Of a stretch of 6,462 nt of DNA, positions 1 to 5,383 are shown in pieces. The DNA is taken from NCBI GenBank assembly GCA_016934875.1, contig JAFGSC010000059.1:1-6462 (forward strand), given 5' to 3'. The notes under the pieces were generated by a model. It did not search any database, was not told the origin of the DNA, and saw only the letters and a list, made by a program, of their open reading frames with translations. The stretch is from Candidatus Atribacteria bacterium (GTDB taxonomy: Bacteria > Atribacterota > Phoenicimicrobiia > Phoenicimicrobiales > Stramentimicrobiaceae). How positions within the stretch are numbered: the stretch's first letter is position 1; each line of letters opens with the position of its first letter. The translations under genes and the position numbers were made by a program.

Positions 1-351
1 AAACCTCTGGCTCTTATGTTGCTTTTAAAGCACTCCAATGCTAATGCTACAGTAACGGTATGTCATTCCGCAACACCTAATCTTTCTGATTTTACCCGGA
101 GTGCAGATATTGTTGTTGCGGCAGTGGGAAGGCCGGAACTAGTCAAGGGAGATATGATTCAGCAAAATACTGTGGTCATTGACGTGGGAACAAATGAGGT
201 CAACGGCAAATTAATAGGAGATATTGCTTTTGAAGAAGTATCCAAGCTTGCCTCTAAAATTACTCCGGTTCCCGGAGGCGTTGGTCCTGTCACCAATATG
301 ATGTTGATGCGGAACTTAATCAAGGCAGCGAAAAATCAATTGTATCAATAA
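1..351 (+). CDS. folD: FolD, bifunctional methylene-THF dehydrogenase / methenyl-THF cyclohydrolase (C-terminal part, 5' truncated by window edge)
   Basis: This enzyme oxidises 5,10-methylenetetrahydrofolate with NAD(P)+ and hydrolyses the product to 10-formyltetrahydrofolate in the cytosol. The reading frame is open from base 1, so the gene starts left of the window. About 116 codons are visible, out of the usual 280 or so for the family. What remains is the NAD(P)-binding Rossmann half: it opens at KPLALMLLL, the end of the family's GRSxxVGxPxAxLL motif. It continues with TVTVCHSAT, the VIDVGTN segment, GKLIGDI, and the C-terminal signature TPVPGGVGPVTNMM. The methionine at base 16 is internal and not a start. 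The gene ends only 41 nt from the end of the convergent mnmG gene, and I see no hairpin with a T-tract between them. The fold half and all late motifs are intact, so there is no sign of decay. Confidence 0.96.
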   Translation, partial: KPLALMLLLKHSNANATVTVCHSATPNLSDFTRSADIVVAAVGRPELVKGDMIQQNTVVIDVGTNEVNGKLIGDIAFEEVSKLASKITPVPGGVGPVTNMMLMRNLIKAAKNQLYQ

Positions 352-392
352 ATCATTTTCTAAGAAGTAATGCAGTAAAGCCAATTCGATAA

Positions 393-2276
393 TTAGTAAA
401 ATTTCTTTTTATTCCTCTTAGCTTTTTCTAAATGGATCATTAATGCAGTAATGTCGGATGGGGTAATTCCAGGAATTCTTTTTGCCTGTCCCAGGGAAAT
501 AGGTTTAATCTCGCTGAAGCGTTGTATGCCTTCGTGCGAGATTCCGTGTAAATGATCGTAGTCTAGGTCAGATGGAATTTTATAATTTTCAATTTTTTTA
601 AACCTTTTGACCTCCTCTTCTTGGCGCTTTAAATAGCCGGAATATTTTACCTGTATTTCCACCTGTTGAATAACTTCCAGGTCTAATTCAGGCCTGGCAG
701 GATCCAACATTGCAGTGTTGAGATAATTTAATTCAGGTCGGGTCAACAAATCAGAAAGCATCATTAATTTTTGAATTGGAGAAGAATTGATATTTGATAA
801 TTGTGCATTCGTTTGTATATTTGGAAAAATTTTAAGACGAGAGATGCGGTAAATTTCTTGTTCAATTGCATTTTCTTTTTTCAGGAATTTTTGAAACCTC
901 TTTTTTGAAATTAAACCAAATTGATAACCATAGGGTGTTAACCTTAAATCAGCATTATCCTGGCGAAGCAAAAGACGATATTCGGCTAATCCGGTTCTTA
1001 AGCGATAAGGCTCTGTGATACCCTTGGTGACAAGATCATCGATTTCTACGGCGATATAGGCTTGAGATCTGTCTAAAATAAATGGTTCACTTTTTTCTAA
1101 CTGTTGAATAGCATTGATTCCTGAAATAAGTCCTTGTTCGGCAGCTTCTTCATACCCGGATGTTCCATTGATCTGTCCAGCCAAGAATAGTCCAGTAATT
1201 TTTTTAGTTTCGAGAGTGTGTTGCAGTTGATGAGGTAGAACAATATCATATTCAATTGCATGGCCAAAACGAGTAATCCTGCAATGTTCTAAGCCTCGAA
1301 TCGTTCGCAGGGCTTCCCATTGAGCTTTAGGGGGTAAGCTGGTGAAAAATCCTTGTAGGTATATTTCGTTGGTTGCATCACTTTCTGGTTCCAGAAATAG
1401 TTGATGTGAATCATGGTAGGGGAAACGGATAATCTTGTCTTCAATTGAAGGGCAATATCTTGTAGCTATGCTCTCAATAGCACCATTGATTAGGGGAATC
1501 TGGTGACTATAGTTCTGGATGATTTGATGTGTTTGACTGTTTGTGCGAGTGAGGTATACGGTATGTTTTTGATAAATCTTTTTTTTAGATTCAAAGGAGA
1601 AGGCAAGAGGTTCGCTTGAACTTTTCTGTTCGACTAAATCAGAAAAATCAATACTTCGTTGATCGATTCGCGGAGGAGTACAGGTATTGAGTCGTTTTGT
1701 TTTAAATCCCAAGGCTTTGATTTGATTCGCCAAGTGAATAGAGGCGAGTTCCCCTGCTCTCCCCGCACTATAGCGAACATTCCCAATGTAAATTTTGCCA
1801 TTCAGGAAAGTACCGGTAGAAATAATTACGATTGGAGCATGATATCTGATACCATTTTCAAGCTTCACCCCATCAATATGATTTTGCTTGATTAACAAAC
1901 CGGCAACCATTTCTTGGATTAGGTATAAATTAGGTTGGCTTTGAATGGTTCGAATCATTTCTTCCTTGTATTTGTTTTTGTCGACTTGAGCGCGTAATGC
2001 CCACATAGCGGGTCCCTTGCTTGTATTCAGCATACGAATATGTAGTGTCGAGCGATCGGTAATTTTTGCTAATTCCCCGCCTAATGCATCAATTTCCTTT
2101 GCAACATGTCCCTTACCTGGACCACCGATAGATGGGTTACAAGGTAAAAGGGCAATATTGTCTATATTTGAAGTTACAAGTAATGTTGCTGCACCGCGGC
2201 GGGCAGTCACCAGTGCTGCTTCGCATCCGGCATGTCCTGCTCCAACGACAATGACATCGTAATGAAAATGGCTCAT
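393..2276 (-). CDS. mnmG: MnmG (GidA), tRNA uridine-34 5-carboxymethylaminomethyl modification enzyme, FAD-dependent
   Basis: With MnmE, MnmG installs the carboxymethylaminomethyl group on wobble U34 of certain tRNAs, using FAD and methylenetetrahydrofolate. The 627 residues match the family's usual length of about 630. Visible features in order: the FAD dinucleotide fold GAGHAGCEAA (12-21); LPCNPSIGGPGKGH with conserved Cys46; LRAQVDKNKY; GTFLNGKIYIG; RYCPSIEDKI with the second conserved Cys; GYEEAAEQGL; EYRLLLRQDNADLRLT; and the C-terminal helical domain with YSGYLKRQ, KIP..LDYD and SLGQAKRIPGITPSDI, which contacts MnmE and tRNA. The start ATG has an AAAGG site five bases upstream. A good sigma-70-like promoter lies about 60 bases upstream on the same strand. 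One oddity is that the usual TSRAEYR segment reads TGLAEYR (428-434). The gene faces away from the tRNA-Ser unit and converges on folD. No clear terminator follows it. Confidence 0.98.
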   Translation of the reverse strand: MSHFHYDVIVVGAGHAGCEAALVTARRGAATLLVTSNIDNIALLPCNPSIGGPGKGHVAKEIDALGGELAKITDRSTLHIRMLNTSKGPAMWALRAQVDKNKYKEEMIRTIQSQPNLYLIQEMVAGLLIKQNHIDGVKLENGIRYHAPIVIISTGTFLNGKIYIGNVRYSAGRAGELASIHLANQIKALGFKTKRLNTCTPPRIDQRSIDFSDLVEQKSSSEPLAFSFESKKKIYQKHTVYLTRTNSQTHQIIQNYSHQIPLINGAIESIATRYCPSIEDKIIRFPYHDSHQLFLEPESDATNEIYLQGFFTSLPPKAQWEALRTIRGLEHCRITRFGHAIEYDIVLPHQLQHTLETKKITGLFLAGQINGTSGYEEAAEQGLISGINAIQQLEKSEPFILDRSQAYIAVEIDDLVTKGITEPYRLRTGLAEYRLLLRQDNADLRLTPYGYQFGLISKKRFQKFLKKENAIEQEIYRISRLKIFPNIQTNAQLSNINSSPIQKLMMLSDLLTRPELNYLNTAMLDPARPELDLEVIQQVEIQVKYSGYLKRQEEEVKRFKKIENYKIPSDLDYDHLHGISHEGIQRFSEIKPISLGQAKRIPGITPSDITALMIHLEKAKRNKKKFY

Positions 2277-2334
2277 TGATACCTTTCTTTTCTGTATAAA
2301 ATTTTTTATTTACTAACCAACATAAAGATAGCAA

Positions 2335-2364
2335 ATTTTAAAATATTTTATACCTTTTTGTCAA
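2335..2364 (-). promoter_or_regulatory. Sigma-70-like promoter for mnmG
   Basis: Read on the minus strand, a perfect -35 box TTGACA (2364-2359) is followed after 18 nt by TAAAAT (2340-2335), which matches five of six -10 bases. Transcription would start near 2328, giving a leader of about 50 nt before mnmG. A perfect 12-bp palindrome, TAAAATATTTTA (2339-2350), overlaps the spacer and the first -10 bases; at this AT content it may be chance. The promoter lies back to back with the tRNA-Ser promoter, their -35 boxes 26 nt apart. Confidence 0.65.
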
Positions 2365-2390
2365 GAATCAAAGTATTATGTTTATAATTG

Positions 2391-2419
2391 TTGCCTACAA
2401 AAAAGGATTATGTTATACT
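2391..2419 (+). promoter_or_regulatory. Sigma-70-like promoter with extended -10 for tRNA-Ser (and probably the downstream genes)
   Basis: TTGCCT (2391-2396) and TATACT (2414-2419) are separated by an ideal 17-nt spacer. TG at 2411-2412 sits one base before the -10 hexamer, forming an extended -10. Initiation about seven bases downstream falls at about 2426, the first base of the mature tRNA. No second promoter is evident before the acetyltransferase gene, so this one may serve the whole tRNA-GNAT-pspC unit. Confidence 0.7.
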
Positions 2420-2425
2420 GTACAC

Positions 2426-2517
2426 GGAGAGATGACCGAGTGGTCGAAGGTGGTTGCCTGCTAAGCAATTGAGCGGATGTTAAGTTCGCTCCGAGGGTTC
2501 GAATCCCTCTCTCTCCG
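2426..2517 (+). tRNA. tRNA-Ser(GCU)
   Basis: A complete 92-nt class II cloverleaf that decodes the serine codons AGC and AGU. The acceptor stem GGAGAGA (2426-2432) pairs perfectly with TCTCTCC (2510-2516), followed by discriminator G at 2517. The D stem is ACC/GGT. The anticodon stem GTTGC/GCAAT encloses the loop CTGCTAA, with anticodon GCT at 2460-2462. The long variable arm, typical of serine tRNAs, forms a 7-bp stem GAGCGGA/TTCGCTC with one G-T pair. The T stem GAGGG (2493-2497) and CCCTC (2505-2509) encloses TTCGAAT. The bases after the discriminator are CCT, so the CCA end is not encoded and must be added by a nucleotidyltransferase. The acetyltransferase start codon lies 47 nt downstream, with no terminator in between. 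Confidence 0.97.
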
Positions 2518-2564
2518 CCTTTGGTATTTTCCACCGCCATCCAGCGCTCACATTTGGAGGTTAA

Positions 2565-3098
2565 ATGACTTTCACATCCAGTAAAAAAGTGTTATCAAAA
2601 ATTAAAATCAGGGATAACTTTCAATATGGGGATTTAGGTAAAATATTAACTTTACATGGCGAAGTATATCAGAAGGTATACGGCTTTGATCATAGTTTTG
2701 AGGGTTATGTTGCAGAAGGATTGGCGGAATTTGCCTTGACTTATCAACAAAGACCAAGCAGATTATGGATTGCAGAAGAAAAAGAAAAAATTGTTGGATG
2801 TATTGCTATTTTGGGTAGATCTAATGAGCAAGCACAACTTCGCTGGTTTTTGGTTCATCCGGATTATCAGGGAATAAAATTGGGGAAGCATTTATTTAGC
2901 GAAACATTAAACTTCTGTAAAAATACTGGATACAAATGGATATATCTCTGGACATTGGATCATCTAACTGCTGCGAAAAAAATATATGAAGACAATGGTT
3001 TCAAGATGAAAGAGCAAAAGCGGCATGATCTTTGGGGACATCATTTGGTGGAAGAATATTACGTTTTGAATTTACCAGAAACTTACTCAGGAAAATAA
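2565..3098 (+). CDS. GNAT-family N-acetyltransferase (like the acetyltransferase half of MarR-GNAT fusions)
   Basis: A 177-residue single-domain protein with the GNAT fold, predicted to transfer an acyl group from acetyl-CoA to an unknown small molecule or protein amine in the cytosol. The order of elements resembles, from memory, the acetyltransferase half of MarR-GNAT regulators: DLGKILTLHGEVYQKVYGFD near the N-terminus, then LWIAEE..IVGCIAI (beta strands 2-3). Motif A follows as LRWFLVHPDYQGIKLGKHL (about 92-110), then YLWTLDHLTAAKKIYEDNGF (motif B) and LWGHHLVEEYYVL. No helix-turn-helix domain is present, and the tRNA gene directly upstream leaves no room for a lost one. In the CoA pyrophosphate loop (Q/R-x-x-G-x-G/A) the first Gly is Lys105 (QGIKLG, 102-107). 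The start ATG has GGAGG four bases upstream. It probably shares a transcript with the tRNA before it and with pspC, which starts 33 nt after it. The substrate cannot be told from sequence. Confidence 0.85.
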   Translation: MTFTSSKKVLSKIKIRDNFQYGDLGKILTLHGEVYQKVYGFDHSFEGYVAEGLAEFALTYQQRPSRLWIAEEKEKIVGCIAILGRSNEQAQLRWFLVHPDYQGIKLGKHLFSETLNFCKNTGYKWIYLWTLDHLTAAKKIYEDNGFKMKEQKRHDLWGHHLVEEYYVLNLPETYSGK

Positions 3099-3131
3099 TG
3101 CCTTTGGTAAGTTTATAAGGAGGATAGCTTT

Positions 3132-3569
3132 ATGGTTAAGCGACTATATCGCTCAAAAAAAGACTCAATGCTTGGTGGGGTATGTGGTGGAATTGCAGAG
3201 TATTTCGATATTGATTCTACGCTGGTACGCATTCTAGCAGTTTTAGTTGTGCTCTTGGGTGGAGTTGGCGTGATTGCTTATATTATTGCTTGGATCGTTA
3301 TACCGTTGAACCCAGATCATGAGAGGCATCGTGACCAGCAAGCAAATTCTCAAATGAAGAATCAAGAAGAAAAAATTATAGGGTTTGATCACAGTGATCC
3401 CGATAAAAATAGATATGTTTGGGGTGGCTTAATCCTCATTTTTGTCGGTTTATTCTTTTTAATGAAAAACTTTTTTCCTCGTTTTATCTTAATCAAGTTT
3501 TGGCCAGTTATTCTGGTCGTGGTTGGAATTGTTTTAATTATACAGTCTCTTTCCAGGAAAAGTTCTTAG
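3132..3569 (+). CDS. PspC-domain small membrane protein with LiaF-like C-terminal transmembrane pair
   Basis: A 145-residue integral membrane protein. Residues 3-61 form a typical PspC domain: KRLYRSKKDSMLGGVCGGIAEYF..D.TLVRI, followed by a hydrophobic segment (about 34-58) ending in IVIPLNP. A charged linker (62-93) leads to two more predicted membrane helices, about 97-111 and 123-138. These have the pattern GGLILIFVGLFFLMKNFFP and FWPVILVVVGIVLI, like the membrane part of LiaF/DUF5668 proteins. PspC proteins take part in envelope-stress sensing, and LiaF-type proteins modulate a two-component sensor. No such sensor or response regulator is visible here, so a stress role is only an inference from the family. 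A strong AAGGAGG (3117-3123) lies eight bases before the ATG. The gene is probably co-transcribed with the acetyltransferase upstream. Confidence 0.88.
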   Translation: MVKRLYRSKKDSMLGGVCGGIAEYFDIDSTLVRILAVLVVLLGGVGVIAYIIAWIVIPLNPDHERHRDQQANSQMKNQEEKIIGFDHSDPDKNRYVWGGLILIFVGLFFLMKNFFPRFILIKFWPVILVVVGIVLIIQSLSRKSS

Positions 3570-3681
3570 TATTTCCTTCTTGATATACATCGAAGCTACT
3601 GGTTTAACTTTAGGAAACAATATTTTCTTTAGAAGTATTTCGTTTCTATTAAAGGTTCTTATATTCATTAACATAGAAGTT

Positions 3682-3710
3682 TTGATAATATTAAGAAAAT
3701 CTTATACTAT
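3682..3710 (+). promoter_or_regulatory. Candidate sigma-70-like promoter for pyk
   Basis: TTGATA (3682-3687) is followed after 17 nt by TACTAT (3705-3710), or after a short 15 nt by the better hexamer TATACT (3703-3708). Neither combination is ideal, and AT-rich sequence yields such matches by chance. If it is real, the transcript has a leader of about 125 nt with the inverted repeat of 3752-3779 inside it. Confidence 0.35.
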
Positions 3711-3751
3711 TTTAATCAAGTAGACTTTCTTTTTTGCATTGGAAATATTTC

Positions 3752-3779
3752 TTACAATCATCATTATCGATGATTGTAA
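3752..3779. repeat. Perfect 11-bp inverted repeat (operator or leader hairpin) upstream of pyk
   Basis: TTACAATCATC (3752-3762) and GATGATTGTAA (3769-3779) are exact reverse complements separated by ATTATC. The symmetric 28-nt site ends 61 nt before the pyk start codon. It is not followed by a T-tract, so it does not look like an intrinsic terminator. Dyad symmetry of this size suits a dimeric repressor site. The inner ATCATTATC also equals one half of the classical Fur-box consensus, but the whole site is not a Fur box. As RNA it could form a mainly A-U hairpin. Confidence 0.6.
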
Positions 3780-3828
3780 TGATTATTTAATAAAATGAAA
3801 TCTAAATAAAAATTTTAGGATGAGTTGC

Positions 3829-3834
3829 AAGGAG
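3829..3834 (+). promoter_or_regulatory. Ribosome-binding site that fixes the pyk start at 3841
   Basis: AAGGAG is placed six bases before the ATG at 3841. The in-frame ATG at 3820 has only an AGG directly against it, too close to act as a Shine-Dalgarno site. The shorter start also puts the conserved TKIVCTLGPAS at residues 8-18, where the family normally has it. Confidence 0.85.
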
Positions 3835-3840
3835 ATCATC

Positions 3841-5289
3841 ATGAAATTCCCACGCTTTAAGACAAAAATTGTTTGTACTTTAGGCCCAGCTTCTCATGAT
3901 AAAAAAACGATTAAACAGCTAGTTATAGCGGGTATGAGTGTAGCTCGCCTTAATTTAGCGCATGATTTAGTCGATTATCACAGAGAAACATTAAGATATA
4001 TTCATAAAGTTGAAAAAGAATTACGGATATTTATTCCGGTGATGATGGATTTGCCTGGTCCAAAGATAAGAATTGGCGAAATTCAAGACGGTCCAATCCT
4101 TTTAAGAAAAGGTGAAAGCATTAGGTTGACAACAAAAAAGATGATGGGAAACAGATCGATGATATCCGTAGAGTATAAAGATTTAATCAATAGCGTTAAG
4201 CCGGGGAATTTAATCTATCTCTATGATGGATACATTCAACTTAAAGTGAAAGAAATTCATCAAGATAAAGAAGAAGTTGTTTGTCAGATTATCACTGGGG
4301 GAAAGTTAGACTCTCATAAGGGACTAAACTTACCCAAAGCAAAAATATTATTGGATCCGATCAGTGAAAGAGATTTAGAATTGATTGAATTTGGATTAAG
4401 TGAAGGGGTTACAATTTTTGGTTTATCTTTTATAGAAAGAGCAGCAGATATTATTAAAGTAAAAGAATTTGCTCATAGAAAGGGCAAAGAAATATTTGCA
4501 GTAGCTAAGATTGAACGCGAAGAAGCATTAAAGAATATTGAAGAAATCCTTCAGGTTACTGATGCGATTATGATTGCTAGGGGAGATCTGGGAGTGCAGG
4601 TAGCAATAGAAGAAATTCCCGTGATCCAGAAAAAATTGATTTCATTAGCAAATCGGGCGAGTCGGCCTGTCATTACTGCGACTCAGATGTTGGTTTCTAT
4701 GACTGAACATATTCGTCCTACAAGATCTGAGGTAACCGATGTGGCGAATGCAATTTTCGACGGTTCGGATGCCACAATGCTTTCTGAAGAAACAGCCGTA
4801 GGTCAGTTTCCAGTAGAAGCGACGAGGATGATGGCGGATATTGCTGTTTCTACTGAACGGCAGTATCAAGATTCGTTTTATCATTCATTGATGTGTGAAA
4901 ATTTCCGATATTCTTTCCAAAAGAGAAAACCGTCAGTAGAAGACATGATTTCCTTGCATACAGTGGAAAGTAGCAGAATAATGAATTCCAAGTATATATT
5001 AACACCAACGGAAAGCGGGAATACTGCCAGAAGAATATCTCGATTCAAACCTCATTGCTGGATTTTGGCTTTTACTCCGAATAGTGACATTGCCCGATTT
5101 CTAATGTTTTCCTACGGTGTGATTTCTTTTCCCATAGCGAAACAAAGAACTGATTGGTATAAAATCATTCTAGATGAATTAAAGAAGAAAAAGCTAATAA
5201 AAAAAGGCGAACTTCTTATTCTGACTGAAGGAACAATTAGAAAAAAAATTGGAGGGACAGATTCTTTGAGAATTATCTCTGTTGACTAA
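3841..5289 (+). CDS. pyk: Pyruvate kinase, predicted K+-independent type
   Basis: Catalyses the last ATP-forming step of glycolysis, PEP + ADP to pyruvate + ATP, in the cytosol. The protein is 482 residues, a normal length without the extra C-terminal PEP-utiliser domain seen in some bacteria. Visible in order: TKIVCTLGPAS (8-18); RLNLAHD (36-42); MMDLPGPKIRIG (68-79); a B-domain lid (about 80-175); GLNLPKAKI; catalytic VAKIE with Lys223 and metal ligand Glu225; ARGDLG with Asp249; ATQML with Thr281; RPTRSEVTDVANA (292-304); MLSEETA; and the C-terminal domain with TESGNTARR (390-398), ending LRIISVD. The catalytic set is complete. In the monovalent-cation site, Lys75 replaces the Glu of K+-dependent enzymes (muscle numbering 117), Leu replaces Thr113, and Ala40 replaces the usual Ser77. 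The sequence is more AT-rich than the atpD gene that follows. An in-frame upstream ATG at 3820 is less likely as the start. Confidence 0.96.
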   Translation: MKFPRFKTKIVCTLGPASHDKKTIKQLVIAGMSVARLNLAHDLVDYHRETLRYIHKVEKELRIFIPVMMDLPGPKIRIGEIQDGPILLRKGESIRLTTKKMMGNRSMISVEYKDLINSVKPGNLIYLYDGYIQLKVKEIHQDKEEVVCQIITGGKLDSHKGLNLPKAKILLDPISERDLELIEFGLSEGVTIFGLSFIERAADIIKVKEFAHRKGKEIFAVAKIEREEALKNIEEILQVTDAIMIARGDLGVQVAIEEIPVIQKKLISLANRASRPVITATQMLVSMTEHIRPTRSEVTDVANAIFDGSDATMLSEETAVGQFPVEATRMMADIAVSTERQYQDSFYHSLMCENFRYSFQKRKPSVEDMISLHTVESSRIMNSKYILTPTESGNTARRISRFKPHCWILAFTPNSDIARFLMFSYGVISFPIAKQRTDWYKIILDELKKKKLIKKGELLILTEGTIRKKIGGTDSLRIISVD

Positions 5290-5315
5290 ACTTTCTATTT
5301 GATTCTCATGATTTG

Positions 5316-5341
5316 TTTCTTCTATGTTATTATAGAAGAAA
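5316..5341. repeat. Perfect 10-bp inverted repeat between pyk and atpD
   Basis: TTTCTTCTAT (5316-5325) and ATAGAAGAAA (5332-5341) are exact reverse complements around the loop GTTATT. The site lies 26 nt after the pyk stop and 42 nt before the atpD start. No T-run follows on either strand, so it is a poor intrinsic terminator. It could be an operator, an RNA processing or stabilising hairpin between two co-transcribed genes, or a weak terminator. A poor promoter match, TTGATT (5299-5304) and TATGTT (5323-5328) with an 18-nt spacer, overlaps its left arm. Confidence 0.55.
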
Positions 5342-5383
5342 ATGATTTACTGCAATTTATTTTTAGCGAGGAAGAGGATAATA

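Larger units (their letters stand above)
3570..3840. other. AT-rich intergenic region between pspC and pyk
   Basis: These 271 nt hold no convincing open reading frame. They contain a weak candidate promoter (3682-3710), a T-rich stretch (3726-3735) after an imperfect AT-only hairpin, a perfect 11-bp inverted repeat (3752-3779), and the pyk ribosome-binding site. No standard GC-rich hairpin plus T-tract terminator for pspC is visible, so where that transcript ends is unclear. Confidence 0.6.

Noticed and set aside
369..452. Short repeat TAATGCAGTAA near 369 and 443
   Set aside because: One copy lies inside mnmG coding sequence, there are only two copies, and the length is short enough for chance.
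1659..2262. Plus-strand open frames of about 80 codons (1659-1895 and 2017-2262) inside mnmG
   Set aside because: They lie antisense to intact, well-conserved mnmG motifs, have no ribosome-binding site, and show no recognisable protein pattern.
2137..2334. Minus-strand 65-codon frame starting in the mnmG leader and overlapping its N-terminus
   Set aside because: It overlaps the conserved FAD-binding region in another frame, and its composition is not protein-like. The mnmG start is well supported.
2426..2517. tRNA-Ser as the integration site of a mobile element
   Set aside because: No integrase, no direct repeat of the tRNA 3' end elsewhere in the window, and ordinary chromosomal genes on both sides.
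3682..3735. Possible intrinsic terminator for pspC: TTGAT...ATCAA with inner TAAGA/TCTTA, then a T-rich run
   Set aside because: The stem is almost all A-T, interrupted by bulges, and the T-run begins several bases after the stem. It overlaps a candidate promoter and is too weak to call.
3682..3840. Riboswitch in the long pyk leader
   Set aside because: Apart from the simple dyad, there is no conserved-looking multi-stem core, and no known riboswitch consensus could be recognised by eye.
4645..4884. Minus-strand 79-codon frame within pyk
   Set aside because: It is antisense to the conserved ATQML-RPTRSE region of pyruvate kinase and is an expected shadow of it.
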